39,273 nt of DNA, from NCBI GenBank assembly GCA_018224385.1, contig JAGTVB010000351.1, forward strand, positions 1-39,273, read 5' to 3'. This DNA is from Gammaproteobacteria bacterium (GTDB taxonomy: Bacteria > Pseudomonadota > Gammaproteobacteria > HK1). Below, piece after piece: positions 7,938-17,437 of the stretch. Position 1 is the stretch's first letter, and each line of letters starts with the position of its first letter. Below the pieces are notes generated by a model. That model saw only the letters and a program-made list of their open reading frames with translations, did not search any database and had not been told where the DNA came from. The translations under genes were made by a program, and so were the position numbers.

Positions 7938-8594
7938 ATGACAACAGCTCCAGCTATCCGAAAGTATGATCCATCGCGTGGCGATCGGGGAGAGATCGCA
8001 ACAATATGTTGTGACGCCGCCTTCTTGGGATCGCCGATCGATCCCATTTTCTCCGATCGATCGTGGTTTGCTAATGCTATGGTGACACCCTATCTCCTTT
8101 GGGAGCCTGAACACACATGGGTCGCCGAGTATGACGGCCATCTGGTAGGGTATTTGACCGGGTCTTTGACCGAAACATTTGGTTATGTGCGCGCTTATAT
8201 GTTGGCCACTCAAGTCCTGGTGGAGCTGATTTCCCGGTACGTGACAGGCAGGTACGACGCTCACCCTAGAAGTAAGCGCTTTGTCGAGTTCGTCATCAAT
8301 CAGGGATTGTTGCAAATTCCCAAGCACCCGCAGAATGCCGCACATTTCCATTTTAACGTTTCTGCCTCACATCGGCATCAAGGATTAGGGGGCCGGCTGT
8401 TATCGACGTTTGAGGAGACGCTCAAGGCCAAGGGTAAGCGGCGTTACTATGCGGAAGTCATGTCCTCAGCGACCGAGAAATCAGAGCGCCACTTCGCAGC
8501 ACTGGGTTACCGAATCTATGATAAGGTAAAGACCACCATCTTCGAGCCTGAGGTGACTGATCTGTATGTGCTTTGCGTTGTACGCGACATTTAG
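7938..8594 (+). CDS. GNAT-family N-acetyltransferase
   Basis: 218 residues with a GNAT fold: an N-terminal EIATICCDAAF helix, the central strand HTWVAEYDGHLVGYLTGS, a long insert (about 75-130) unusual for small GNATs, then FHFNVSASHRHQGLGGRLL, which carries the acetyl-CoA pyrophosphate loop (R/Q-x-x-G-x-G type). The C-terminal part FAALGYRIYDKVKTTIF is the usual substrate-side strand. The acceptor is unknown. The motif HRHQGLG replaces the commoner RGxG but is acceptable. The start has no strong ribosome site. Its promoter would lie in the 66-base divergent gap shared with the hydrolase gene. Confidence 0.82.
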   Translation: MTTAPAIRKYDPSRGDRGEIATICCDAAFLGSPIDPIFSDRSWFANAMVTPYLLWEPEHTWVAEYDGHLVGYLTGSLTETFGYVRAYMLATQVLVELISRYVTGRYDAHPRSKRFVEFVINQGLLQIPKHPQNAAHFHFNVSASHRHQGLGGRLLSTFEETLKAKGKRRYYAEVMSSATEKSERHFAALGYRIYDKVKTTIFEPEVTDLYVLCVVRDI

Positions 8595-8695
8595 AAGGTG
8601 CATTGAGACCATCGCGATCGCAGACCGTCGGATCTGCTGTGGAACGTGATGTTTACTGCGGTGCAAAGACCAGCTGATGAAAGGATAAGATTGCT

Positions 8696-11614
8696 ATGCC
8701 CCATCCCACGTTTGAGCTCATCAGGCGAAAAGCCGTTTCCTCTCTTAACTTATTGGTGGAGGAGTATGAGCACTTACCGACCAGGGCGCGCCATCTACAT
8801 CTGAATGCGGACGACAACAATAATGCATTTTTGGTGGCTTTTTCCACCGTGCCGCAGGACTCTACGGGCGTAGCGCATATCCTTGAGCACACGGTACTGT
8901 GCGGCAGTGAGCGCTATCCGGTGCGTGATCCATTTTTTATGATGATGCGCCGTTCATTGAACACGTTTATGAATGCCTTGACGGCCAGTGATTGGACGGC
9001 GTACCCCTTTGCGACGCAGAACCGCAAGGATTTTGACAATCTACTCAAGGTGTATCTCGATGCCGTGTTTTTTCCTCGGCTCAATCGGCTGGATTTCGCC
9101 CAGGAGGGGCACCGTGTGGAGTTTGTACAGCCGACGGATCCGAGCTCTGAGCTGACCTACAAAGGCGTCGTGTACAACGAGATGAAGGGCGCCATGAGTG
9201 CTCCGACGAGCCAGCTTTGGCAGGAACTGCAGTCGCACCTGTTTCCCACCATCACCTATCACTATAACAGCGGCGGCGATCCGGATGTGATTCCTGATCT
9301 GAGCTATGAGCAGCTGAGGGCGTTTCACCGCAAACATTATCATCCATCGAATGCCTGCTTCCTCACCTACGGAAATTTCAAGTTAGAGGAGCACCAGGCT
9401 CTCATGGAGCACTGGGCGCTGTCACGCTTTGATTTCGAGCCGCTGGACTTCTCGATTCCGGATGAACGCCGCTATGGGACTCCCCTGAGGGTGCAGACGG
9501 CGTATCCGCTCGAAAGTGACGAGGGGACCTCGGGGAAAACGCACGTCATGCTGGGGTGGTTGCTCGGAAGGAGCGCCGATCTTCGCGAAGCGCTGGAGAG
9601 TCACTTATTGACGGGTGTATTACTTGATAACAGCGCTTCCCCGCTGCGCAAGGCATTGGAGACAACATCGCTTGGGAGCGCGCCGTCGGAGCTCTGTGGT
9701 CTTGATGATTCTGGGCGGGAGATGGTTTTCGCCTGTGGCCTCGAGGGATCGGATCCAGGACGGGCCGATGCGGTTGAGCAACTGATTCTCAATGTGCTCG
9801 ACGATGTGGCGCAGAAGGGGGTTCCTTTGTCCCAGGTGGAATCGGTACTGCACCAACTCGAGCTAAGCCAGCGCGAAGTGGGCGGCGGTCGTTTTCCGTA
9901 CGGGTTACAGCTCATGATGCGGGTGCTGCCGGCGTCGATTCATGGGGGAGATCCAATCGCGTTCCTCAATATCGATCCGGTGTTGGAGGAATTGCGGGAA
10001 AGAATTAAGATGCCGGACTTTATCAATACGCGGGTCCGCTCTTTGTTTCTCGACAATCCGCACCGGGTCCGGCTCACCATGGTTCCCGAGCAAGGGCTCG
10101 CAGCCCAGCGCACTGCAGCCGAGAAAGCGCGCCTGGGCGCCGTGAGGGCGGCCATGAGCCAGGAGCAGGTTGCACGTGTGATCGAACAGGCGCAGATTCT
10201 CAAGGCGCGCCAAGAAGCAGAGGACAATCCGGAACTCCTTCCCAAGGTGGGGTTACCGGATATTCCTGCTGAGCTGCCAATCCCCGAAGGGCATGATGAC
10301 GTTGCGGCGGGTGTGCCTCTGACGTGGTTTTACGCGGGAACCAATGGACTCGTTTATCAACAACTCGTGGTTGATCTGCCGCAGTTTGATGCGGAGCTGG
10401 TCGATGACCTGCCGCTATTCTGCGTGCTGATGGCCGAGGTAGGATATGGCGAGCTCGATTATCTCCAGGCCCAGGCGTGGCAAGCGGCAGTGAGCGGCGG
10501 CATCAGTGCGCGCGCGTCGATCCGTGGCCATATTAACGATGTCCAGCAGATCGGTGCGTACTTTGCCCTCGGTGGGAAGGCGCTGGCACGCAACCAGGAA
10601 TCACTGTCGCAGTTGCTTCGGGAGACCTTTTTGAGGGCCCGCTTCGATGAGCTGACCCGGCTGCGAGAACTCGTGTCCCAAATACGCGCGTCTCAAGAGG
10701 CGAGGGTGACCGATCATGGGCATGTGCTGGCGATGTCCGCGGCCACTGCGGGCATGGGACCTTGCGGTGCATTGGCGCATCGATGGGAGGGCTTGGAAGG
10801 CCTGCGTCGATTGAAGCGCCTCGATGATGCGCTTGCGGAAGAGAGCGTACTTGAGGCGCTTGCCCTGCGCTTACAGCGTATTCAGGCGGCCCTTCTTAAC
10901 TCGAGGCGCCAGCTATTGGTAGTGAGCGAGGAAGGCCACCAAGAATCCATTCACTCAGTGCTCGAGCAGGGTTGGAGCGAGGTTCCCCAGGGAAGCCCGA
11001 CCGCTGGTAAGTTTGCAGCAGAACCGGCGCGCTTTGCGGTCAAGCAGGGGTGGACGACCACTACTCAGGTGAATTTTTGCGCTAAGGCTTACATGACTGT
11101 GCCGCAAGAGCACCCTGACGCCCCCGCTTTGACCGTTCTCGGTCCATTTCTGCGTAACGGCTTTCTGCATCGAGCGATTCGTGAGCAAGGGGGCGCCTAT
11201 GGCGCTGGCGCGAGCTACCGTCCCGACACGGGCGCTTTTGGTTTTTCGTCATACCGGGATCCGCGGCTGGCAGAGACCTTGGCCGATTTCGACCGGGCCG
11301 TTGCATGGATAGCGTCCGGCGATCATGAGTTCCGCCTGCTGGAAGAGGCCATCCTCAGCGTCATCAGCGAAATCGATCGGCCGGATTCGCCGGCGGGAGA
11401 AGCCATTGGAACGTTTTTCGGGGCTCTGCATGGCCGTGATGCGGCACAGCGGCGCCGCTTCCGTCGCGCCATCTTGGAAGTCACGCTTGAAGATTTGAAG
11501 CGTGTCAGTCATGAGTATCTCGTGCCCGAGACGGCCAGTATGGCAGTGCTGAGCAATCACGAGACATTAATGGCTGAGGGCCAGCATCTGGGACTTCAGA
11601 TCGAGAAGCTTTGA
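8696..11614 (+). CDS. M16C insulinase-family metalloprotease, presequence-protease-like
   Basis: A 972-residue zinc peptidase of the PreP/Cym1 branch, which degrades short peptides inside a closed chamber made of two homologous halves. The inverted zinc motif HILEH occupies residues 61-65 (His61, Glu64, His65) and the third ligand is probably Glu162 in VYNEMKGAM. VLCGSERYPVRDPF and NALTASDWTAYPFATQN are hallmark PreP segments. The C-terminal half retains the REQGGAYGAGA segment that supplies substrate-binding Arg/Tyr residues. Length matches the family (about 970). No signal peptide is seen, so it is likely cytoplasmic. It is a single-gene unit. Confidence 0.95.
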   Translation: MPHPTFELIRRKAVSSLNLLVEEYEHLPTRARHLHLNADDNNNAFLVAFSTVPQDSTGVAHILEHTVLCGSERYPVRDPFFMMMRRSLNTFMNALTASDWTAYPFATQNRKDFDNLLKVYLDAVFFPRLNRLDFAQEGHRVEFVQPTDPSSELTYKGVVYNEMKGAMSAPTSQLWQELQSHLFPTITYHYNSGGDPDVIPDLSYEQLRAFHRKHYHPSNACFLTYGNFKLEEHQALMEHWALSRFDFEPLDFSIPDERRYGTPLRVQTAYPLESDEGTSGKTHVMLGWLLGRSADLREALESHLLTGVLLDNSASPLRKALETTSLGSAPSELCGLDDSGREMVFACGLEGSDPGRADAVEQLILNVLDDVAQKGVPLSQVESVLHQLELSQREVGGGRFPYGLQLMMRVLPASIHGGDPIAFLNIDPVLEELRERIKMPDFINTRVRSLFLDNPHRVRLTMVPEQGLAAQRTAAEKARLGAVRAAMSQEQVARVIEQAQILKARQEAEDNPELLPKVGLPDIPAELPIPEGHDDVAAGVPLTWFYAGTNGLVYQQLVVDLPQFDAELVDDLPLFCVLMAEVGYGELDYLQAQAWQAAVSGGISARASIRGHINDVQQIGAYFALGGKALARNQESLSQLLRETFLRARFDELTRLRELVSQIRASQEARVTDHGHVLAMSAATAGMGPCGALAHRWEGLEGLRRLKRLDDALAEESVLEALALRLQRIQAALLNSRRQLLVVSEEGHQESIHSVLEQGWSEVPQGSPTAGKFAAEPARFAVKQGWTTTTQVNFCAKAYMTVPQEHPDAPALTVLGPFLRNGFLHRAIREQGGAYGAGASYRPDTGAFGFSSYRDPRLAETLADFDRAVAWIASGDHEFRLLEEAILSVISEIDRPDSPAGEAIGTFFGALHGRDAAQRRRFRRAILEVTLEDLKRVSHEYLVPETASMAVLSNHETLMAEGQHLGLQIEKL

Positions 11615-11679
11615 GGGACGCAAGGGAATAAAGCGGCGGCTTCCGCGGGGTGCTGATAAGCCGTTCTAAAAGTGTTGTG

Positions 11680-11728
11680 CCACGCCGCTCTGGGAAGCGC
11701 AGCAGGTTTAACACACCCTCTAAGAGGA
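11680..11728 (+). repeat. GGCAAGCGCAG-family intergenic repeat, copy R3
   Basis: The stretch gggaagcgcagcaggtttaa followed by cacaccctctaagagga matches the family core and its 3' end. It sits between the ends of the convergent M16C protease gene and the DUF1269-like gene, overlapping the end of the latter slightly. Confidence 0.65.
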
Positions 11729-12280
11729 ATCGGTGTGGCGGTTGTCATCAGACGCCGGTAATAGCGGTCCACTCGGCTTGGCCGACGATGGGTGCGTAAA
11801 CTCGATCTCAGCTTCAGGATGATGGGACTGAATAAGCGCCGTTACTTCATCCACCCGCTGCCTGGGTACATCTACCATGAATAACAGCTGACCGGCTGCA
11901 ATCGCGCCTTGGAATGCGGCCAACTGTCGATTTGGAATGTCTTTGCTGATGAGGGCCGAGACCAGGGCGCCCAATCCTGCGCCCGCAAGGGTGCTGGCCA
12001 CCAGGGCGGCGCCCCCGAGAACGAGCCCTGCAGGAGGGAAGGTGACGGCCAGCAAACCTCCCAGCAAGCCGGCGACGCCGCCTAAGCCGAGACCCTCCTC
12101 CAAGCCGTGCTTGAACTCCGTAGTTTGCAGTATGGAGGCTTCGTGTAATCCCTCGAGGGGTGCTGTATGGGATGCGATGACATGGGTATGAGATTCTTTG
12201 ATGCCAATGTCTCGAAGTTCCTCGACAATGGCTTTGCATGTTGCCGCGTCGGGTACCAAGAAATAAAGTCGCCTGGTCAT
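11720..12280 (-). CDS. DUF1269-like protein with a glycine-rich hydrophobic core
   Basis: 186 residues. The N-terminal RLYFLVPDAATCKAIVEELRD and later GQLLFMVDVPRQRVDEVTALIQ each look like a half of a ferredoxin-like ACT/flavin-shuttle fold, separated by a long Gly/Ala/Leu-rich segment (about 65-115, GLGGVAGLLGGLLAV) that may enter the membrane. This arrangement is typical of DUF1269 and related stress-associated proteins, whose function is not established. ATG 12280 is used; a GTG at 12292 is in frame, and GGGTGAG lies upstream of the ATG. The gene stands alone on the minus strand. Confidence 0.65.
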   Translation of the reverse strand: MTRRLYFLVPDAATCKAIVEELRDIGIKESHTHVIASHTAPLEGLHEASILQTTEFKHGLEEGLGLGGVAGLLGGLLAVTFPPAGLVLGGAALVASTLAGAGLGALVSALISKDIPNRQLAAFQGAIAAGQLLFMVDVPRQRVDEVTALIQSHHPEAEIEFTHPSSAKPSGPLLPASDDNRHTDSS

Positions 12281-12391
12281 TGGTCTACTCACCCTATATT
12301 CTGAATACAGCCGCTCAGTTGAAATCTTACGCCGATTAAACGATAGCGGTTAGCCAAGGGGCTGGGAAGCTGTCGTCGGTGGTTTCTTGCC

Positions 12392-13339
12392 TTAGCTTCC
12401 TAACCCCCAGAATAGTCCAATGTGATAGCTGGCGCAGATGTCGGCGTCGGGGAAAAAGTAGCTTTCCTCACCACATCGATCCGGTCCATCGCCCGGATCG
12501 ACGGGCATTCCGTGGCCCATGTTGCTAATAAGGTACATTTCCACCAAGTCCTTTCCTGATGAATCTTGGTAGGTGTTGCGAACATGACCGGAGATTGTCT
12601 TCTGCGTGTCAGCATCGGCATCGATACCGTGTGCGTCGGTCCATTGCTGCACGAGCCTCTCGGCGTTGGCGGGTTTGACGATGCGATCGGCACCTCCGTG
12701 CCAGATGGAAATGATTGGCCAGGAACCGCCCGCATTAGAAGCGCCCCTTACGGGCATGGGCCAGCCTCGGGCGCTGCTTTCCTCGCTTGCACGCATGCAG
12801 GCGATCGCCTGGAACAAGCCATCGGCCCAGCCATAGGGAACGGTGGCAATCAGGGCGCCGCCGGCGAACATCTCAGGATGCGTTGCGAGGAGAGCGCCAG
12901 CCATCGCACCACCGCCTGATACCCCGGTCACGAAGATGCGCGCTTGATCCACGCCGTGATCCGCAATCATGCGGTCGATCATCTGCCGGATGGAGAGCAC
13001 CTCGCCGCTGTCACGCTGGATATCCTCGGATCGAAACCAGTTGAAACACCGAGTCAGATTGTTGCGGCGCTTCTGCTCCGGCAGAAGTAACAACACGTTC
13101 CAACGCATGGAAAGCTTGATCCAGCCGCTCGCCACGGCATGACCCGCTGCTGATTGTCCGCACCCGTGCAAGACGACGACAAGCGGCGCGCCGGTCGCTG
13201 TCTGGGGCGGGACATATTTCAACATACGCAAGTTCCCGGGGTTGGATCCAAAGCGCGTTACTTCCACCGGCTCCTCGAGGGCATAGAGAGCACTTGCCCA
13301 TAGGAGCAGTGGAAGCGCCCTACAGATTTTTCTCATCAT
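12392..13339 (-). CDS. Exported polyhydroxyalkanoate-depolymerase-family esterase
   Basis: 315 residues beginning with a Sec signal peptide (RKICRALPLLLWASALYA, likely cut after residue 20). The catalytic domain is the type-1 PHB depolymerase/feruloyl-esterase alpha/beta hydrolase: VVVLHGCGQS (oxyanion hole), lipase box GVSGGG with Ser141, an acid motif WHGGADRIVKP and the His motif NMGHGMPVD. It would hydrolyse polyester oligomers or acyl esters in the periplasm or outside; no substrate-binding domain follows. Its ATG overlaps the stop of the kinase gene (ATGA), so the two are translationally coupled. Other PHA-related genes (phasin, thiolase, PhaJ-like) lie 5-15 kb away. Confidence 0.85.
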   Translation of the reverse strand: MMRKICRALPLLLWASALYALEEPVEVTRFGSNPGNLRMLKYVPPQTATGAPLVVVLHGCGQSAAGHAVASGWIKLSMRWNVLLLLPEQKRRNNLTRCFNWFRSEDIQRDSGEVLSIRQMIDRMIADHGVDQARIFVTGVSGGGAMAGALLATHPEMFAGGALIATVPYGWADGLFQAIACMRASEESSARGWPMPVRGASNAGGSWPIISIWHGGADRIVKPANAERLVQQWTDAHGIDADADTQKTISGHVRNTYQDSSGKDLVEMYLISNMGHGMPVDPGDGPDRCGEESYFFPDADICASYHIGLFWGLGS

Positions 13340-15744
13340 CGCGAAATGCCACCATACTTCGCGCGCAATTTCTCGGCCAAGGCTTGTGCCTGCCGAAGCT
13401 CCTCGGAGGTCATTTTACCCGCCGCCAGATCGCGGTTCCGCTGCGCTTGCCGGTTACCCCGAGTAGCGGCCAGAGAGAACCAAGCATAGGCTTGCCGCTC
13501 GTCCTGAGGCACGCCGTGGCCCATCCCGTACATGTAGCCGAGATTAGCTTGCGCCTTGTCATATCCTTGCTCAGCCGCTCGCTGATACCATTGCACCGCG
13601 AGTGGGTACTGCTGGTCCACGCCCTTGCCCTCGTCATACAATAGTCCGAGGCTAAATTGGGCCGGCACGAATCCCTGGTTGGCTGCTTTTTGATGCCAGG
13701 TGAAAGCCTGCTCGAGATCCTGAGGCACGCCTTTGCCGTGTTCGTACAAGAGGCCGAGGTTGTATTGGGCCGATGCCCATCCTTGGTCCGCGGCGGCGCG
13801 GTACCAGCGAGCGGCTTGCTCCAAATCCTGCGCTACCCCTCGCCCGTTCTCGTAAAGGAGCGCCAATCCGGTCTGCGCCGCCGGCAGGCCGCGAGCGGCG
13901 GCCTTTGCGTACCACTCGGCTGCTTTCTCGGGATTCATCGCGACGCCTCTGCCCTGGTCATAGAACAGGGCAAGATTGTGCTGTGCTGCCGTAACCCCTT
14001 GAGCCGCCGCTTCCTGGTACCAGTGGGCGGCTTGAGTCGGATCCTGCGGCACTCCTTTGCCTTGATCATGGCGCATGCCGAGCTGGTACTGGGCCTCGGC
14101 ATATCCGTGTTCTGCTGCCTTTAGAAACCATACCGCCGCCTGCGCGTCGTCCTTCGGTACGCCGTCTCCCATGGCGTACTGCAAGGCGCGCTTGTAGTCA
14201 GCCAACGCAGCGTCTAAGGAACTCCCCGGTCCAGTAACTCCTGTCTCTGGAATGGTCCTACGCAGGGATATCATTTGATCCGCGTGTTGCGTGTGCGGAT
14301 CGTTGGCGCGTGGCTCTGGGAGCGCTTTGGGCGGCTTCGCCGGCGGTAGCTTCGTCTGCACCGACTCTCTGACAGGTGCGGTCACCGCCCGTCTTGGTGC
14401 GTGCTGAACCACGGCTTGAGGCTCAGGCGTTGGCGCAGCGGCATTGTTTTCCACCGCAGTGGGGGCGGGCTCGGGCTCCGGTGGCGGCGGCCTCGCAGCG
14501 CTGGGGCTCACTGGGGAGGGCGGCTGCGCTGGCGCATCGCTCGGCTCTGGGGTGGCGGGCGGGGCGACTGGTGTCGGCGTGGGTGATGATTCGCTCGGCG
14601 CGGTGGCTGGTGCAGGGGAATCTCTCGCGATTCGCGGCGCAGCGGGCTCCTGTGCGGGCTGCTGATGCTCGGGCAGTAAAACGACAACAAGCGCCAGTCC
14701 GAGCACTACCCCGATCACGCCGACCGCACCAAATTCAGCCATTAGCCTAAGCCAACGGGGTAACGGGGGTAAGGAGAATCGCCGTGCCGGCGCCGGCGCT
14801 AGGGGCGGAAAGCAGCGGCGCCAGGTAGCGATGTCTTGCGGGCGCTCGCTCGCTGAAAAACGCAGGGCTTCATCGATTGCCAGCAGGAACCGAGGGCTGT
14901 ATCTACCCTTACCGGCCTCAACGGCGGGCTTCAGGGGATCGCGCCGCCCGTCGATCTGTGTCTCGCCGCGCAGAATGGCATCCGCCGGGGCCTTATCTGC
15001 AACGGCTCGATAGAGTGTTGCTCCCAGCGCATAGATATCCCCCCAAGGACCCTGCCGATCACCCTGCACGTTATATTGTTCATAGGGTGCGTAGCCCGGT
15101 GTGACCAAGCCGGTAAGGGCCCGGGTATGCGTGCCCAGGGCCATCCTTGCCGAGCCGAAATCCAGTAATACCGGGCTGCCATCGGTACGAACATAGATAT
15201 TTGAGGGTTTAATGTCGCGATGGATAAACCCTGCCGCATGCATATGTTCCAAACCATCGAGCAACGGGAACACGAGAGCCAAAAGATCCGTCTCATTAAC
15301 ATAGCGGTTGGCAGAAAAGAGCGCTTCGAGGTTATCGCCCTGCTCATACTCCATCACCATGTAGGCGGTATTGTTAGCCTCGAACACGGTGTGAACCTGA
15401 ACGATGTTGGGGTGTTTAAAGCGCGCCAGGGCACGGGCCTCCGCGACAAATCGCTCGAGTCCCCAGCGGTACATCTGGGCGCGGTTATCCGTGATGGGAT
15501 GGACCGAATGATCCTGCTCGCGAAGCGCCAGATCGATGGGCAGATATTCCTTCAGCGCCACCTGGCGATCCAAGTTTGTATCGGTGGCCAGATAGGTGAT
15601 GCCGAAGCCGCCTTGGCCGAGCACCCGTTCGGTTCGATACCACAGCAGGCGATAGCCGCTTGGAAGCGCGTGACGATGCGCTTTGATACGTGGAGGAGCA
15701 CGCCGTGCGCGGGCATCGGACGATGTGGGCAATGACAAAGGCAA
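13336..15744 (-). CDS. Membrane Ser/Thr protein kinase with C-terminal Sel1 repeats
   Basis: 802 residues. The kinase domain (about 36-310) is intact: glycine loop GQGGFG (43-48), Lys65 in VALKEY, HRDIKPSN with Asp177, DFG (195-197) and TPGYAPYEQY in the activation segment. After KRFSLPPLPRW-like basic residues a single transmembrane helix (about 340-363, GAVGVIGVVLGLALVVVLL) leads to a Pro/Ala-rich stretch (365-470) and seven 36-residue Sel1 units (AQYNLGLLYEHGKG type) to the end, presumably outside the cytoplasm. The start is an inferred TTG; no ATG lies upstream in frame near the domain. It overlaps the depolymerase gene by ATGA. A PP2C phosphatase with comparable layout lies at 29939-32011. 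Confidence 0.92.
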   Translation of the reverse strand: MPLSLPTSSDARARRAPPRIKAHRHALPSGYRLLWYRTERVLGQGGFGITYLATDTNLDRQVALKEYLPIDLALREQDHSVHPITDNRAQMYRWGLERFVAEARALARFKHPNIVQVHTVFEANNTAYMVMEYEQGDNLEALFSANRYVNETDLLALVFPLLDGLEHMHAAGFIHRDIKPSNIYVRTDGSPVLLDFGSARMALGTHTRALTGLVTPGYAPYEQYNVQGDRQGPWGDIYALGATLYRAVADKAPADAILRGETQIDGRRDPLKPAVEAGKGRYSPRFLLAIDEALRFSASERPQDIATWRRCFPPLAPAPARRFSLPPLPRWLRLMAEFGAVGVIGVVLGLALVVVLLPEHQQPAQEPAAPRIARDSPAPATAPSESSPTPTPVAPPATPEPSDAPAQPPSPVSPSAARPPPPEPEPAPTAVENNAAAPTPEPQAVVQHAPRRAVTAPVRESVQTKLPPAKPPKALPEPRANDPHTQHADQMISLRRTIPETGVTGPGSSLDAALADYKRALQYAMGDGVPKDDAQAAVWFLKAAEHGYAEAQYQLGMRHDQGKGVPQDPTQAAHWYQEAAAQGVTAAQHNLALFYDQGRGVAMNPEKAAEWYAKAAARGLPAAQTGLALLYENGRGVAQDLEQAARWYRAAADQGWASAQYNLGLLYEHGKGVPQDLEQAFTWHQKAANQGFVPAQFSLGLLYDEGKGVDQQYPLAVQWYQRAAEQGYDKAQANLGYMYGMGHGVPQDERQAYAWFSLAATRGNRQAQRNRDLAAGKMTSEELRQAQALAEKLRAKYGGISR

Positions 15745-15844
15745 TCCCCCATTCTCGCAAGTGGCGAGCGCTATGCAAAAATTATAACCTTAATCAGTGG
15801 TTAAATTTCTAAGCGGATGCTTATTTGAGGGGGTTACTGAGGTA

Positions 15845-15897
15845 GCGCAGTGCCACTATGACAAGCGCAGTCGTTTTTGAGACAGCTTCTCTAGCGT
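15845..15897 (+). repeat. GGCAAGCGCAG-family intergenic repeat, copy R4
   Basis: The stretch ctatgacaagcgcagtcgtt followed by tttgagacagcttctctag matches copies R2 and R5. It lies in the divergent gap between the kinase gene and the VWA-domain gene, 36 bases before the latter's ATG, so it could affect the promoter. Confidence 0.65.
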
Positions 15898-15932
15898 GAT
15901 TAGCGCAGCTTACAATCAGAGCATGCATAGTA

Positions 15933-16658
15933 ATGTCTTCAATTCGAAAAACAGATCCACCGGCCTTGCCGACGACGTCTTCCAAAGCGGAGGTCGACGC
16001 ATTTCTGCAAGAAGTAGCTTCAATGCCCAGGCCCCGGTCCAGCGCCGGGCGCGGACGGTTGCTGTTCGCTTTGGATGCCACGGCGAGTCGAGAACCCACT
16101 TGGGACCGGGCGTGCTACCTGCAGGCCGAGATGTTTAAGGAAGCGGCTGCTCTGGGAGGCCTGGATATCCAGCTTTGTTTTTACAGAGGTTACCGGGAAT
16201 TTCACGCGAGCCCATGGTTCAAAGATTCAGCGGGTTTACTGGCTTATATGGCAAAGGTCCACTGCGTTGGCGGCATGACTCAGATCGAGCGCGTTCTCGA
16301 TCATACGCTCGCGGAGACGCAGCACAGGCGGATCAATGCCTTGGTCTTTGTTGGCGATTGTATGGAAGAGAGCATCGATCGGCTTTGTGATCGAGCGGGC
16401 AAACTGGGCCTGCTCGGGGTACCTGCGTTTGTCTTTCATGAGGGCCACGACTGGGTGGCCGCCAAAGCATTTCAACAGATCGCCAAGCTTTCCGCAGGCG
16501 CCTACTGTCACTTCGATGCGACCAGCGCTCAGCAGCTAAGAGATTTGCTGCGGGCGGTAGCGGCCTACGCCGCTGGCGGCCGCCAGGCGCTGGAAGACCT
16601 GGGGCAGAGAGAGGGCGGTTTGGTCCGCCAGCTCGAACATCAGCTCAAGGGAGGCTAG
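15933..16658 (+). CDS. VWA-domain protein
   Basis: 241 residues with a von Willebrand A fold starting at LLFALDATAS; Asp48, Thr50 and Ser52 form a DxTxS variant of the MIDAS metal motif. VHCVGGMTQIERVL supplies the conserved Thr, and ALVFVGDCMEES gives the later Asp strand. No signal peptide is present, so it is probably cytoplasmic. Such small VWA proteins usually act as adaptors for ATPases or chaperones. The next gene, a membrane J-domain protein, starts five bases after the stop, suggesting that the two products work together. The ribosome site of this gene is weak. Confidence 0.8.
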   Translation: MSSIRKTDPPALPTTSSKAEVDAFLQEVASMPRPRSSAGRGRLLFALDATASREPTWDRACYLQAEMFKEAAALGGLDIQLCFYRGYREFHASPWFKDSAGLLAYMAKVHCVGGMTQIERVLDHTLAETQHRRINALVFVGDCMEESIDRLCDRAGKLGLLGVPAFVFHEGHDWVAAKAFQQIAKLSAGAYCHFDATSAQQLRDLLRAVAAYAAGGRQALEDLGQREGGLVRQLEHQLKGG

Positions 16659-16663
16659 CCGCT

Positions 16664-17395
16664 GTGGCGCCAAATTTGGTCTTGGGCTTGGTGCTATTTC
16701 TCGGGATCATGATGTTCATCAGCTGGCTGAAGCGTACCTCGCCGGCGACGCGCGCTCAGCTGGTGAGGACAGTATGGATGGCTCTTGGCATTGGCGTTCT
16801 GTTGCTGCTTGTGCTCAGGGGCAATTGGCTGGTGGCGGTGCTGGGTGCAGCGATTCCTTTGGTGCAACGACTGCTGACCGTGAAGCAGCTTTATGGAACA
16901 GTCAAATCCTTTCTGGGCTCGGGAGCGGGATCGAGCCAAGCAAAGCGTTCCGAAGTCGAGACACGGTTCCTGCGCATGGCGCTTGATCACGATACTGGGA
17001 ACATGAGCGGCGAAATAATCGAGGGACGTGGCCAAGGCCGTCAGCTTGGCGCGTTAACACTGCAACAGTTGCTGGAGTTGCTAGACGACTATAGGAGGGC
17101 GGATCCGCAGTCGGCGAACCTCCTTGAGGCCTATCTCGATCGCATGCACGGCAACGACTGGCGTGAGGCGCAACAGGCCAATGAAGCGCCCGGCAGAGGC
17201 ACGGCAGGCCAGGCGCAGATGACTCGGGAGGAAGCATACGCGGTGCTCGGGCTGGATGCGGGAGCCAGCCGGGCGCAGGTGCTGGAGGCGCATCGGCGTC
17301 TTATGCAGAAGGTACACCCCGATCGCGGAGGATCGAATTTTCTTGCCGCAAAAATCAATCAGGCGAAGGACATGCTATTGGGGGGCGTGGCATAA
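16664..17395 (+). CDS. Membrane-anchored J-domain protein, TIM14-like
   Basis: 243 residues. Two hydrophobic N-terminal helices (about 3-20 and 36-66) anchor it, a central helical segment (85-160) follows, and the C-terminal 60 residues form a J-domain: EEAYAVLGLDAGASRAQVLEAHRRLMQKVHPDRGG, given here only by its key HPD (218-220). A C-terminal J-domain after membrane helices is the TIM14/Pam18 layout; the J-domain stimulates a DnaK/Hsp70 ATPase. The start is GTG with AAGGGAGG about nine bases upstream. It forms an operon with the VWA gene. Confidence 0.85.
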   Translation: MAPNLVLGLVLFLGIMMFISWLKRTSPATRAQLVRTVWMALGIGVLLLLVLRGNWLVAVLGAAIPLVQRLLTVKQLYGTVKSFLGSGAGSSQAKRSEVETRFLRMALDHDTGNMSGEIIEGRGQGRQLGALTLQQLLELLDDYRRADPQSANLLEAYLDRMHGNDWREAQQANEAPGRGTAGQAQMTREEAYAVLGLDAGASRAQVLEAHRRLMQKVHPDRGGSNFLAAKINQAKDMLLGGVA

Positions 17396-17437
17396 CGAAG
17401 GTAGCTTTGTTGCAGGCGCTGGCAGCGTAGCACCTTC

